DNA from: Streptomyces tirandamycinicus
Lineage (GTDB): Bacteria; Actinomycetota; Actinomycetes; Streptomycetales; Streptomycetaceae
Assembly (NCBI RefSeq): GCF_003097515.1
Contig: NZ_CP029188.1
Span: 5,466,531 to 5,530,530, forward strand
Direction: 5' to 3'
Length of the DNA stretch: 64,000 nucleotides
In this document: piece after piece, positions 52,482 to 62,418 of the stretch
How positions within the stretch are numbered: position 1 is the first letter of the stretch
How the letters are laid out: the number at the start of each line of letters is the position of its first letter
Program-made: the position numbers and the translations under genes
The notes under the pieces: generated by a model
Seen by the model: the letters and a program-made list of their open reading frames with translations, nothing else
Database searches by the model: none
Told to the model about the DNA's origin: nothing

Positions 52482-52831
52482 GTGGCGTCCGCCCGGCCTT
52501 CGGAGGGATGCGGGTGCTGCCGGTCCGGCTGCGCTCCCGGCGTCTTCGTGGCGGGCCGCCGCCGTCACGTCGTCGTACAGCCCCGTCGTCCCCCGTCGTC
52601 ACCCCGTCGCCCGTCGTCGCGCGGTCGCGCCGCCCCGCCGGTCCTGCCGTCGCGCCGTCCGGCCGCCCCCGTCGCCCCTCGGGTCCCGCCCGGCGGGTGC
52701 GGGTGCGTGCCGCGGGCGCATACCCGTCGCTATCCACCCGTTCCGGGGCGTACCGGTGTCGTCTCGCGGGCCCGGTGCGGCGTCCGTCACTCGCGTCCGG
52801 ACATGACCCGTCGGCGGTCATGTACTAGAGT

Positions 52832-52849
52832 TATCTCGATATCGAGATA
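52832..52849. promoter_or_regulatory. perfect 18-bp palindrome, aconitase operator candidate
   Basis: TATCTCGATATCGAGATA is a perfect inverted repeat about 140 bp upstream of the aconitase GTG. Its ATCTC-N6-GAGAT core is shared with the site before HTH-murA. The size suits a dimeric HTH protein; the HTH-MurA protein itself is a candidate binder. Confidence 0.6.
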
Positions 52850-52893
52850 TCTGCAGAAGACGAACCGCAGCCACCTTCCGCCGGACCGCTGGG

Positions 52894-52922
52894 TAAGGGT
52901 GACCTAACTAAGTCTTACCTTA
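52894..52922. promoter_or_regulatory. two iron-box-like half palindromes upstream of aconitase
   Basis: TAAGGGTGACCTAA (52894-52907) and TAAGTCTTACCTTA (52909-52922) resemble halves of DmdR/IdeR iron boxes (TTAGGTTAG...CTAACCTAA). Iron control of an iron-sulfur enzyme would make sense, but neither site matches the full 19-bp consensus well. Confidence 0.3.
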
Positions 52923-52989
52923 GCGGATGGTGTGGAGTCGCAGGCGGCAGGATGCGGTCGGTACGCGCATATTGATGAAGGAGACTGTC

Positions 52990-55704
<2,715 letters not shown>

Positions 55705-56126
55705 TGGGCTGATCGGCTCGGATGTCAGAGGATCCGGTCGCACCCGCTGCCAGCGGGCGTCGCACCGGAGTCCCGCACAAGCGCCCCGTCAGGCCGAAGC
55801 CTGACGGGGCGCTTGCCCGTGCATGCTGACTGCGTAGTGGTCGGTACACGGTCCAGCTGACGCGAGTTGCTCTGGCTCGCGACCGCCCGCCTCGCCTCGT
55901 GCTGCCGGGCTGTGTGCCGCTCGCCGTCGCGGCGACCCGCAGCGCCCAGCACGTCCCGACACTCTCGCTCATCTCGTTCAGGTCCGGGACACGGACACCC
56001 GGGCACGCCCTGGAAAGAACAAACCCCGGCGACATCGCTCCAGCGAACGAGCGATCGTCCAGGGAGTTCGCGGCCTCATCTGCCGTGCCGGTCGCCGGTC
56101 CCGACCGGGCAGCGGTACCGGCGCGA
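55705..56126. other. 422-bp gap holding the aconitase terminator, no gene
   Basis: Apart from the hairpin at 55779-55814 the sequence holds no recognisable gene. Open frames on both strands have mixed composition and no conserved motif; this may be decayed coding DNA next to the AraC remnant. Confidence 0.5.
55779..55814 (+). terminator. strong hairpin terminator after aconitase
   Basis: AAGCGCCCCGTCAGGC and its exact complement form a perfect 16-bp stem around a CGAA loop, 75 bp after the aconitase stop. The right arm ends in CTT. Confidence 0.9.
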
Positions 56127-56339
56127 TCAGGCCGACGCGGCCGCAGCGTGATCGGTACGGGTGCGCATGCGTGCCGCGTCCGCCCGCGGCGGCGCACCGA
56201 ACTGCCGTTTGTACTCGCGGCTGAACTGCGAGGGGCTGTCGTATCCCACGCTGGAGGCGACGCCGGTCACGTCGTACGGGCGGCGGGCCAGCGTCAGGCG
56301 CGGCGGCGGGTGCGTCGCCACGTGAGTGGCCTGCTGCAT
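56127..56339 (-). pseudogene. C-terminal fragment of an AraC-family regulator
   Basis: The 70-residue frame ends with the second helix-turn-helix of AraC/XylS regulators: TGVASSVGYDSPSQFSREYKRQFGAPPRADAARMR. A PYDVTGVA stretch replaces the usual linker, and the first helix-turn-helix and the entire ligand domain are missing. Sequence further upstream on this strand is unrelated. It is a remnant of a gene that was about 300 residues long. Confidence 0.8.
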
Positions 56340-56747
56340 CTGCGGCCGACGACCACGTGACGATCGAGGTTGGTGCCCATTCGCATCAGGAAGGGCGGTA
56401 GAGGGCCGTATCCCCGGTGACGGGGGTACGGCCCTTCGTCATGCGCGCGCCGGGGCGTGGGCCGATCGGATCCCGCCATCCCGACGGCACGGGCATCGAC
56501 CGTGTCTCGCGGGGTACGCGGACCCGCACCCCCCGCGGCGGTGTGCGGCCGTGGCCGGAACCCGACCGCTGCGGACCGCTTCGCCGCAGGCCGCGCCATG
56601 TCGTCGGCCGCCGGAGCCGCATCGCCGTAAGCGTGTCCGCAGGGCCGTAAGCGGGACCGTAAGGAGACCCGAGGGGGATCCGAAGGGGCGTGCCGCACAG
56701 TGGGAGGCGTGCGTGAGAGCGGCGGGGTGAGGCCGAGGGGGCTTGTG
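56340..56747. other. 408-bp gap with an orphan terminator
   Basis: A strong hairpin lies at 56402-56435, but no complete gene ends near it. The region contains mixed open frames only. A CCGAGGGGG ribosome-binding site for the FMN reductase lies at its right end. Confidence 0.5.
56402..56435. terminator. hairpin without an associated intact gene
   Basis: AGGGCCGTA-T-CCCCG and CGGGG-G-TACGGCCCT form a 14-bp stem with one mismatch around a GTGA loop. It has no gene immediately upstream on either strand, so it may mark a deleted gene. Confidence 0.75.
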
Positions 56748-57359
56748 ATGGATGGCGAGAACCGGCTGCGGCTGGTGATCCTGGTCGGTGCGGCACGAGA
56801 GAGCCGGTTCGGCCTCGCGGCGGCCGAATGGCTCGCCGTCCGCGCCCGGTTGCGCAAGGACGTCGAAGTCGACGTCATCGACCTGGCCACGGCCTGGCTC
56901 CCGGACCTCATGACCGCCGACCCCGCCGTGCCGCGGCCCTCCGCGGTACGGGACCTCTCGCCCTGGCTCGTCGCCGCCGACGCCTTCGCCGTGGTGACCC
57001 AGGACTACCGCCTCGGCTGTCCGGCGTCCCTCAGGAACGCGATCGACTGGTACGACCGCGAGTGGCACGCCAAACCCGTCGGCTTCGTCAGCTACGGCGA
57101 GGCCTCGGGCGGACTCGGCGCCATAGCCCAGCTACGGCAGGCGTTCGCCGAGGTCCACGCCATGACGGTCACCGAGACCATCAGTTTCCACCACTACGAG
57201 AAGCGCTGGGGCCCCGAGGGCCAGCTGCTCGACTCGGCCGCCTGCCGCGCGCAGGCCGCCGCCATGCTCGACCGGCTCGAATGGTGGGCCCGCGCCCTGC
57301 GGCGCGCCCGCGCGCTGGAGCCGTACGAGGATCCGACCCCTGTGTACGCGGAGGAGTGA
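56748..57359 (+). CDS. NADPH-dependent FMN reductase family protein
   Basis: A 203-residue flavodoxin-like reductase: LVILVGAARESRFGLAAAEWLA (phosphate-binding loop, about 9-30), DLATAWLPD, AFAVVTQDYRLGCPASLRNAIDWYDREWHAKPVGFVSYGEASGGLGAIAQLRQAF (about 80-133). It reduces FMN or quinone-like substrates with NAD(P)H. In biosynthetic clusters such enzymes supply reduced flavin to monooxygenases. ATG 56748 with a GAGGGGG site was preferred over GTG 56700. It is followed after 5 bp by a thioesterase gene. Confidence 0.87.
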   Translation: MDGENRLRLVILVGAARESRFGLAAAEWLAVRARLRKDVEVDVIDLATAWLPDLMTADPAVPRPSAVRDLSPWLVAADAFAVVTQDYRLGCPASLRNAIDWYDREWHAKPVGFVSYGEASGGLGAIAQLRQAFAEVHAMTVTETISFHHYEKRWGPEGQLLDSAACRAQAAAMLDRLEWWARALRRARALEPYEDPTPVYAEE

Positions 57360-57364
57360 CAGCA

Positions 57365-58267
57365 ATGGACACCAGGTGGTTCCGGCGGTTCGGTGAACCG
57401 CTGGCCGAGGCGCCCCGGCTGCTCTGCTTCCCGCACGCCGGCGGAGCGGCCAGCGCCTACGCGCCGATGGCCCGCCGACTGTCCCCGGTGATCGACGTAG
57501 TGGCCATCCAGTACCCCGGCCGCCAGGATCGACGCAACGAGGCACCGGCCGACGGCATCCTCGACCTCGCCACCCGCATAGCCGACGGGATCGATCTCGA
57601 GGACCCCCGGCCTCTCGCCTTCTTCGGCCACAGCATGGGAGCCCTCGTCGCCTTCGAGACCGCACGCGTCCTGCACGGCCGGTCCGCCCGGGCACCCGTC
57701 CGTCTCTTCCTGTCCGGGCGGGGCGCGCCCGGACCCGCCCCGAACCCGCACGACCTGCTCACAGATGACGCGGCCGTTCTCGCCGCGGTCCGGAACCTCG
57801 GAGGCACCGACGCCTCGTTCCTGGACGATCCCGAACTGCTGGCCATGGTGCTGCCGACGCTGCGCGCCGACTACGGAGCCCTGGCCGCGTACCGCTGGAC
57901 GGCGGGTCCCGCGCTGAACAGCCCCTTCACCGTGCTCGTGGGCGATTCCGACCCGGTCGTACCGGTCGCGTCGGTGCACGGCTGGGCACGGCATACGCGA
58001 CAGGACAACGATGTTCTGGTTCTTGCCGGGGGGCACTTCTATCTGAGCGAGCGGCTGGACGAGGTGTGCGCGATCGTCACCGGCCGCTTGACGACCCTGA
58101 GTGGGGGAAGCAGTGGAATTCCGGATCTTGGGCCCATTGGAAGCGTCGGCAGACGGACGGAAGCTGGCGCTGGGCGGACACAAGCAGCGAGCGGTGCTGG
58201 GGATGCTGCTGCTGAGGGCGAACCGGGTCGTCGCGACCAGCGAACTGCTGGCAGCGCTGTGGCCTGA
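57365..58267 (+). CDS. type II thioesterase (alpha/beta hydrolase)
   Basis: A 300-residue editing thioesterase of polyketide/nonribosomal peptide pathways. The core has LLCFPHAGGAASAYAPMARRL (about 19-39), VVAIQYPGRQDRRNE, the nucleophile FFGHSMGALVAFETAR (Ser about 91), VLVGDSDPVVP (Asp) and VLAGGHFYLSERLDEV (His). These enzymes remove misprimed acyl groups from carrier proteins. The family ends near residue 245, but the frame continues for about 55 residues and overlaps the SARP gene by 155 bp in another frame. The extra tail has no recognisable motif. Confidence 0.9.
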   Translation: MDTRWFRRFGEPLAEAPRLLCFPHAGGAASAYAPMARRLSPVIDVVAIQYPGRQDRRNEAPADGILDLATRIADGIDLEDPRPLAFFGHSMGALVAFETARVLHGRSARAPVRLFLSGRGAPGPAPNPHDLLTDDAAVLAAVRNLGGTDASFLDDPELLAMVLPTLRADYGALAAYRWTAGPALNSPFTVLVGDSDPVVPVASVHGWARHTRQDNDVLVLAGGHFYLSERLDEVCAIVTGRLTTLSGGSSGIPDLGPIGSVGRRTEAGAGRTQAASGAGDAAAEGEPGRRDQRTAGSAVA

Positions 58268-60281
58268 GGACAACCGGCCCACGACCGCCCGCAAGATCGT
58301 GCAGAACGCGGTGTGGGGGCTGCGTGCGCTGTTCACCGAGGACACCGGGGAACAGCACGCTGCCGCGCCCGCCCTCGTCACCCAGGCCCCCGGCTACGTC
58401 CTGCGCGTCGACCCCGAGCACATCGATCTGTACAGGTTCAACCACCGGGTCGCGGAGGGCCGGGCCTGCCTGGCCGCCGGACGCCACGAGGAGGCGGCCG
58501 GGCTGCTGCGCGCGGCCCTCGACGAGTGGCACGGCACCGCGCTCGCCGACCTCGCCGAGGCGGGCACCGACTGGCCCGAGCTCACCGCCCTCAGCCAGTC
58601 GCGCCTCGACGTCATGGAGGACCGTTTCGAGGCCGAGCTGCGCAGCGGCCGGCACCACGAGATCCTCGGCGAACTGGTCTCCCTCGCCGAGGAGGAACCG
58701 CTGCGCGAACGGCTCTGCGGCCAGCTGATGCTGGCCCTGTACCGGTGCGGCCGGCAGGCGAAGGCGCTGGACGTCTTCAGCCGAGTCCGCCGGTCCATGG
58801 TGGAGGAGCACGGACTGGAGCCGTCGCGCGAACTCCAGCTGCTGCAGCAGAACATCCTCACCCACGACCTGTCCTTGACCCCCACCCCCCGGCTCGCCGC
58901 GGCGCCGGAGCGCGGCCTGCCGCCGTCGTACTCCCGGCCGGTGCCGGAGCAGCGCGGCACCGAACGGCCCGTGCGGCGCCTGGCGATGGTGCCGCCGTCC
59001 GCCAGGCCCGAGCAGGGCTCGCGGCCGGAGCAGGGCCCGCGGGCCGACCCGGTCCTGCGCACCGAGCGCCGGAAGGTCGCGCTGCTGCTGGTGCGCACCG
59101 GCTTCCCCGACCAGGCCACGGCCTTCGCCGAGCTGCGCTCGTCCGTCACCCTGCACGACGCCGTCACCGCCGTCGCCGAGAGCGTCGTCGAACTCGGCGG
59201 CACCCTCGCCGGATCGCTCGGCTACATCTCGATGGCCGTGTTCGGGCTGGAGGGCGACGGGCGCGACGCCTCGTTCGACGCGGTGCTTGCGGCCATCGAG
59301 CTGCGGGCCCGGCTGAGCCAGGTGCCCGGACCGACCTGGCACGCGGTCGTCTCGGCCGGCGAGGTGCTGGTCCGCCGCGACCCGCAGGACGCGTACACCT
59401 CCGTGTCCGTCGTCGGGCGGCTGGTGGACGAGGCGCGCTCGCTGCTCGCCACCGTCCCGGCCGGCGAAATCCAGCTCACCGGCGACGCGGTGCGGAACAC
59501 CGCCGGACTCGTCCGGCAGGCCCCGCACGAGCGTCCCGGCGTACGGGTGGTGACCGGGCTGCGGTCCGACGACGACGCCGCGCTGCCCGCTTCGCCCGGC
59601 GACCACGGAGCCGAACGCACCGTGCTCAAGGGCCTGATGGACCGCACCCGCCGGCATGACGCGCCGCACCTGGTGACCATCCTGGGCGACCAGGGCACCG
59701 GCAAGACCCGGCTCCTCACCGACTTCCTCCGCGACATCCAGGGCGGGGCCGCCCGGGTGGTGCGGGTGCGGGCCGGTCAGGACACCTGGTGGACTGTGCC
59801 CGACCTGCTGCGGCTGTGCTGCGGTCTGGGGGCGGCCGACGCGGAGAGCGACCGGCTCGCCGAGGTCGTCCGCAGGGTCGCGGGACGCGGCACGACCGCC
59901 GCACGGCTGCTGCGGCAGATCCGCGCGACTCAGGAGTGCGGGGCCGAGGCCGGTGACGCTCTCCAGCGGGAGCGCGACGCGCTGGAGAGCTGGCGCGACC
60001 TGCTGGTGCTGCTCGCCCGGGAACAGCCGTTGGTGCTGTGCGTGGACGACGCCCACCTCGCCGAGCACGCCGTCCTGGACCTGCTGGAGTGGCTGGCCTC
60101 CGAGCCGCAGGACGCGCCGCTGTTCATGGTGGTGTGCGCCCGGCCGGCCCTGCTGAAGCGGCGGCCCTTCTGGGGCGCCGGACTGCGCCACGCCGGCACC
60201 CTCACCCTGGAAGGCATGCCCGGACCGGCCGACCAGGAACTCGGCGCCGGCTGGGTACGGGAGCCCGCCGTGCGCCAGTAG
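58113..60281 (+). CDS. large SARP regulator with cyclase-like and AAA domains
   Basis: A 722-residue activator. OmpR-type DNA-binding domain about 1-95 (EFRILGPLEASADGRKLALGGHKQRAVLGMLLL), BTAD about 100-250 (LYRFNHRVAEGRACLAAGRHEEAAGLLRAALDEWHG, LCGQLMLALYRCGRQAKALDVF). A cyclase-homology region about 320-480 (VALLLVRTG, LAGSLGYISMAVFGLEGDG) is followed by a truncated AAA-type ATPase from about 500 (ILGDQGTGKTRLL Walker A, QPLVLCVDDAHLAEHA Walker B). GTG 58113 with GGGGGAAG was preferred to GTG 58101. Such proteins switch on antibiotic clusters. It overlaps the thioesterase gene by 155 bp. Confidence 0.92.
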   Translation: MEFRILGPLEASADGRKLALGGHKQRAVLGMLLLRANRVVATSELLAALWPEDNRPTTARKIVQNAVWGLRALFTEDTGEQHAAAPALVTQAPGYVLRVDPEHIDLYRFNHRVAEGRACLAAGRHEEAAGLLRAALDEWHGTALADLAEAGTDWPELTALSQSRLDVMEDRFEAELRSGRHHEILGELVSLAEEEPLRERLCGQLMLALYRCGRQAKALDVFSRVRRSMVEEHGLEPSRELQLLQQNILTHDLSLTPTPRLAAAPERGLPPSYSRPVPEQRGTERPVRRLAMVPPSARPEQGSRPEQGPRADPVLRTERRKVALLLVRTGFPDQATAFAELRSSVTLHDAVTAVAESVVELGGTLAGSLGYISMAVFGLEGDGRDASFDAVLAAIELRARLSQVPGPTWHAVVSAGEVLVRRDPQDAYTSVSVVGRLVDEARSLLATVPAGEIQLTGDAVRNTAGLVRQAPHERPGVRVVTGLRSDDDAALPASPGDHGAERTVLKGLMDRTRRHDAPHLVTILGDQGTGKTRLLTDFLRDIQGGAARVVRVRAGQDTWWTVPDLLRLCCGLGAADAESDRLAEVVRRVAGRGTTAARLLRQIRATQECGAEAGDALQRERDALESWRDLLVLLAREQPLVLCVDDAHLAEHAVLDLLEWLASEPQDAPLFMVVCARPALLKRRPFWGAGLRHAGTLTLEGMPGPADQELGAGWVREPAVRQ

Positions 60282-60320
60282 TCGGGCGGGCGTACGACCG
60301 GCCGCTGAGCGGGAAACGAG

Positions 60321-60368
60321 AGCCGGGCCCCCGGAGACCATCGCCAGGTGGTCTCCGGGGGCCCGGCT
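60321..60368 (+). terminator. 20-bp perfect stem terminator after the SARP gene
   Basis: AGCCGGGCCCCCGGAGACCA and its exact complement surround an 8-nt loop, 40 bp after the SARP stop codon. The stem is very stable and is the strongest terminator in the window. Confidence 0.93.
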
Positions 60369-60658
60369 CTGCCGGCGGGGGTCTGCGCGCAAGGCGTGGT
60401 GCGCGCGGTGCGCCTCGGCCCGGCGGGCCTTCCGCGCGAGGGATGCGGCGGGGCACGGGGCGGGACGTGGGGCGGATCTTCGCTTGACGGTCTTCTCCCG
60501 CGGCGTGCCTTCGGCGCGGTCGGGGTTGCCCGTGCGGGCCTTCCGCGCGGTCGGATCCCCGTATCAGGGGGCTTGCCGCGTGGCCGGGTCGGCGGTGGGT
60601 GGAGGGGCTGACCGAGGGGCACCGGTGGGGCGGTGCCGCCGGGGGCGGTCGGAGGTGG
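60369..60658. other. convergent gap between the two SARP genes
   Basis: About 290 bp of GC-rich DNA with imperfect CGCGCGGTCGG-type repeats between the terminator and the second SARP gene. No gene is recognisable. Confidence 0.5.
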
Positions 60659-62308
60659 TCACCGGGGGGAGTGAGGGAGGGTGTAGTAGGGGGCGGGCTC
60701 GTCGTCCGGGGTCTGTTCGATCGCCAGGACCTGCCAGCGGGCGGGGGAGGTGGCCACCCGGCGGTAGTCGACGCGGTGCTGGGTGCGGCGGCGGGTGACG
60801 TCGCACACGTGGACCTTGCCCGCCGGAGTGCGGCTCAGCATCGCGTCGCACTGGTCGACGAGGTCGCCGCCGGTCCACGGCCGGCCGGTGCCGGGCGCCG
60901 GGGCGGGCCACCTGTACACCAGGGCCGTGCCCGTGGCGACGGCGGCGTGCACGGACAGACCCTGGACCACCGGTGCGGGCCGGCCGGGCGGGGACCCGAG
61001 GGTGATGAGGCAGTCCCGGACGGCCAGCGCGGCCCGGATCGCGCGTTCGGCGCCGTCCTCCAGGGCGCGCCGGTCCTCCGTGAACAGCCCGAGCAGCACC
61101 GAACCGATCGAGGTCGCCACCATGCCGCCCGCACCGGCGACCTCCTGGCGGGCCAGTTCGCAGACGCTGTCGAGGACGTGGTCGACGTCATCCGGTGACA
61201 TGCCGTCGCACGTGCCGAAACCGAACCGCAGCATCAGCACACTGCTGAGCTGCTGGGTCTGCGCCTCCTCGGTACCGGTCCCGGCGCTCGAGGGAGCCTT
61301 CAAGGGAGCACTCAATGGAGTGAAGAGGGCATGGGCGTGCGCGGCGGCCGGCAACGCGCCCGTGGTCCGGCCGCCGGACGCGGCGGCCGGCGCCGGCCCG
61401 GCCGGGGCGGGGGAGGCGTGTCCCGTCCGGCCGTGGTACGCGTTGGCAGGGCCGCCGCCCTGCCCGGCGTGTGGCTCGGGCCGCGCGCGGGCCGCGGGGG
61501 CGACGGCGGCGGAGGACACGGAGTCTGGGCGGGGCCGGACGGGCAGGTCCAGTTGGGGGTCCTGGGCGAGGATGGAGCGCTGGAGCTGCTGGATGCCCCG
61601 GCCGGGCTCCAGGCCGAGGCCCTCGACGAGGGCGGCGTGGATGCGGGTGTACACGCCGAGGGCGTCGGCCTGGCGTCCGCACCGGTACAGCGCCAGCATC
61701 AGTTGCTGCGCGGCGCGCTCCCGGAGCGGTTCGGCGCGGACGAACCCGTCCAGGTCCCGCAGTACGGACTTGTGTTCACCGCATTGGAGTTCGACTTCGA
61801 AGCAGTCCTCCATCACGTCGAGCCGCTTCTGCTCCAGCGCGATCAGCTCCGGCCACTCCAGCCCCACCTCGGCCAGATCCGCGAGCGCCGGACCGCGCCA
61901 CAGGGCCAGCGCCTCCCGCAGCGCACCCCGGGCCCGCTCCGCGTCACCGGACGACAGGGCCGCCCGGCCCTGCGCCGCCAGCCGCTGGAACCGCAGCAGA
62001 TCGACCCGCTCGGCGGGCACCCGCACCATGTACCCCGGCGCCCGGGTCATCAGCTGCGCCGCGTCCGGCTCGTCGTTCGGCACCGTCAGCGACCGGCGCA
62101 GCCGCCACACCGCGTTCTGCAGGATCTTGCGCGCGGTATCGGGCACCTGGTCGGCGGGCCACAGCGCAGCCGTCAGCTGCCGCGCGGACACCACCTGGTT
62201 GGCGTGCAGCAGCAGATAGGCCAGGGCCGCGCGCTGCCGTGTGCCGCCGAGCCGGACCGGCCCGGCCGTACTCCCCACTTCGAGTGGTCCGAGCAGTCGG
62301 AACTCCAT
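60659..62308 (-). CDS. SARP regulator with a cyclase-like C-terminal domain
   Basis: A 549-residue activator with DNA-binding domain about 1-95 (MEFRLLGPLEVGSTAGPVRLGGTRQRAALAYLLLHANQVVSARQLTAALWP) and BTAD about 100-250 (LLRFQRLAAQGRAALSSGDAERARGALREALALWRGPALADL, AAQQLMLALYRCGRQADALGVYTRIHAALVEGLGLEPG). An Ala/Pro-rich linker leads to a nucleotide-cyclase-homology region about 350-520 (VLMLRFGFGTCDG, SIGSVLLGLFTEDRRALEDG). No Walker motifs are visible. GGGGGAGA precedes ATG 62308. It is convergent with the larger SARP and lies next to a class III aminotransferase gene on its own strand. Confidence 0.92.
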   Translation of the reverse strand: MEFRLLGPLEVGSTAGPVRLGGTRQRAALAYLLLHANQVVSARQLTAALWPADQVPDTARKILQNAVWRLRRSLTVPNDEPDAAQLMTRAPGYMVRVPAERVDLLRFQRLAAQGRAALSSGDAERARGALREALALWRGPALADLAEVGLEWPELIALEQKRLDVMEDCFEVELQCGEHKSVLRDLDGFVRAEPLRERAAQQLMLALYRCGRQADALGVYTRIHAALVEGLGLEPGRGIQQLQRSILAQDPQLDLPVRPRPDSVSSAAVAPAARARPEPHAGQGGGPANAYHGRTGHASPAPAGPAPAAASGGRTTGALPAAAHAHALFTPLSAPLKAPSSAGTGTEEAQTQQLSSVLMLRFGFGTCDGMSPDDVDHVLDSVCELARQEVAGAGGMVATSIGSVLLGLFTEDRRALEDGAERAIRAALAVRDCLITLGSPPGRPAPVVQGLSVHAAVATGTALVYRWPAPAPGTGRPWTGGDLVDQCDAMLSRTPAGKVHVCDVTRRRTQHRVDYRRVATSPARWQVLAIEQTPDDEPAPYYTLPHSPR

Positions 62309-62418
62309 GTGTCTCCCCCGTCGTCTGCGTCGGCGCGGGACGCGCGCCGACGGTGATGTGCGGGCCGGGTGGCCCCAGCGGGGCCAACATCCGGCCGCGC
62401 ACATTTGTTCTCGCCGGG

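Noticed and set aside
52306..52831. Open frames with repeated PSAECRV or similar peptides
   Set aside because: They are produced by the GTGCCGA repeat and occur in several frames; no gene family is recognisable.
56340..56402. C-terminal remnant of a plus-strand gene ending at the TAG near 56402
   Set aside because: About 20 codons read as plausible protein before the terminator, but there is no recognisable family motif to support it.
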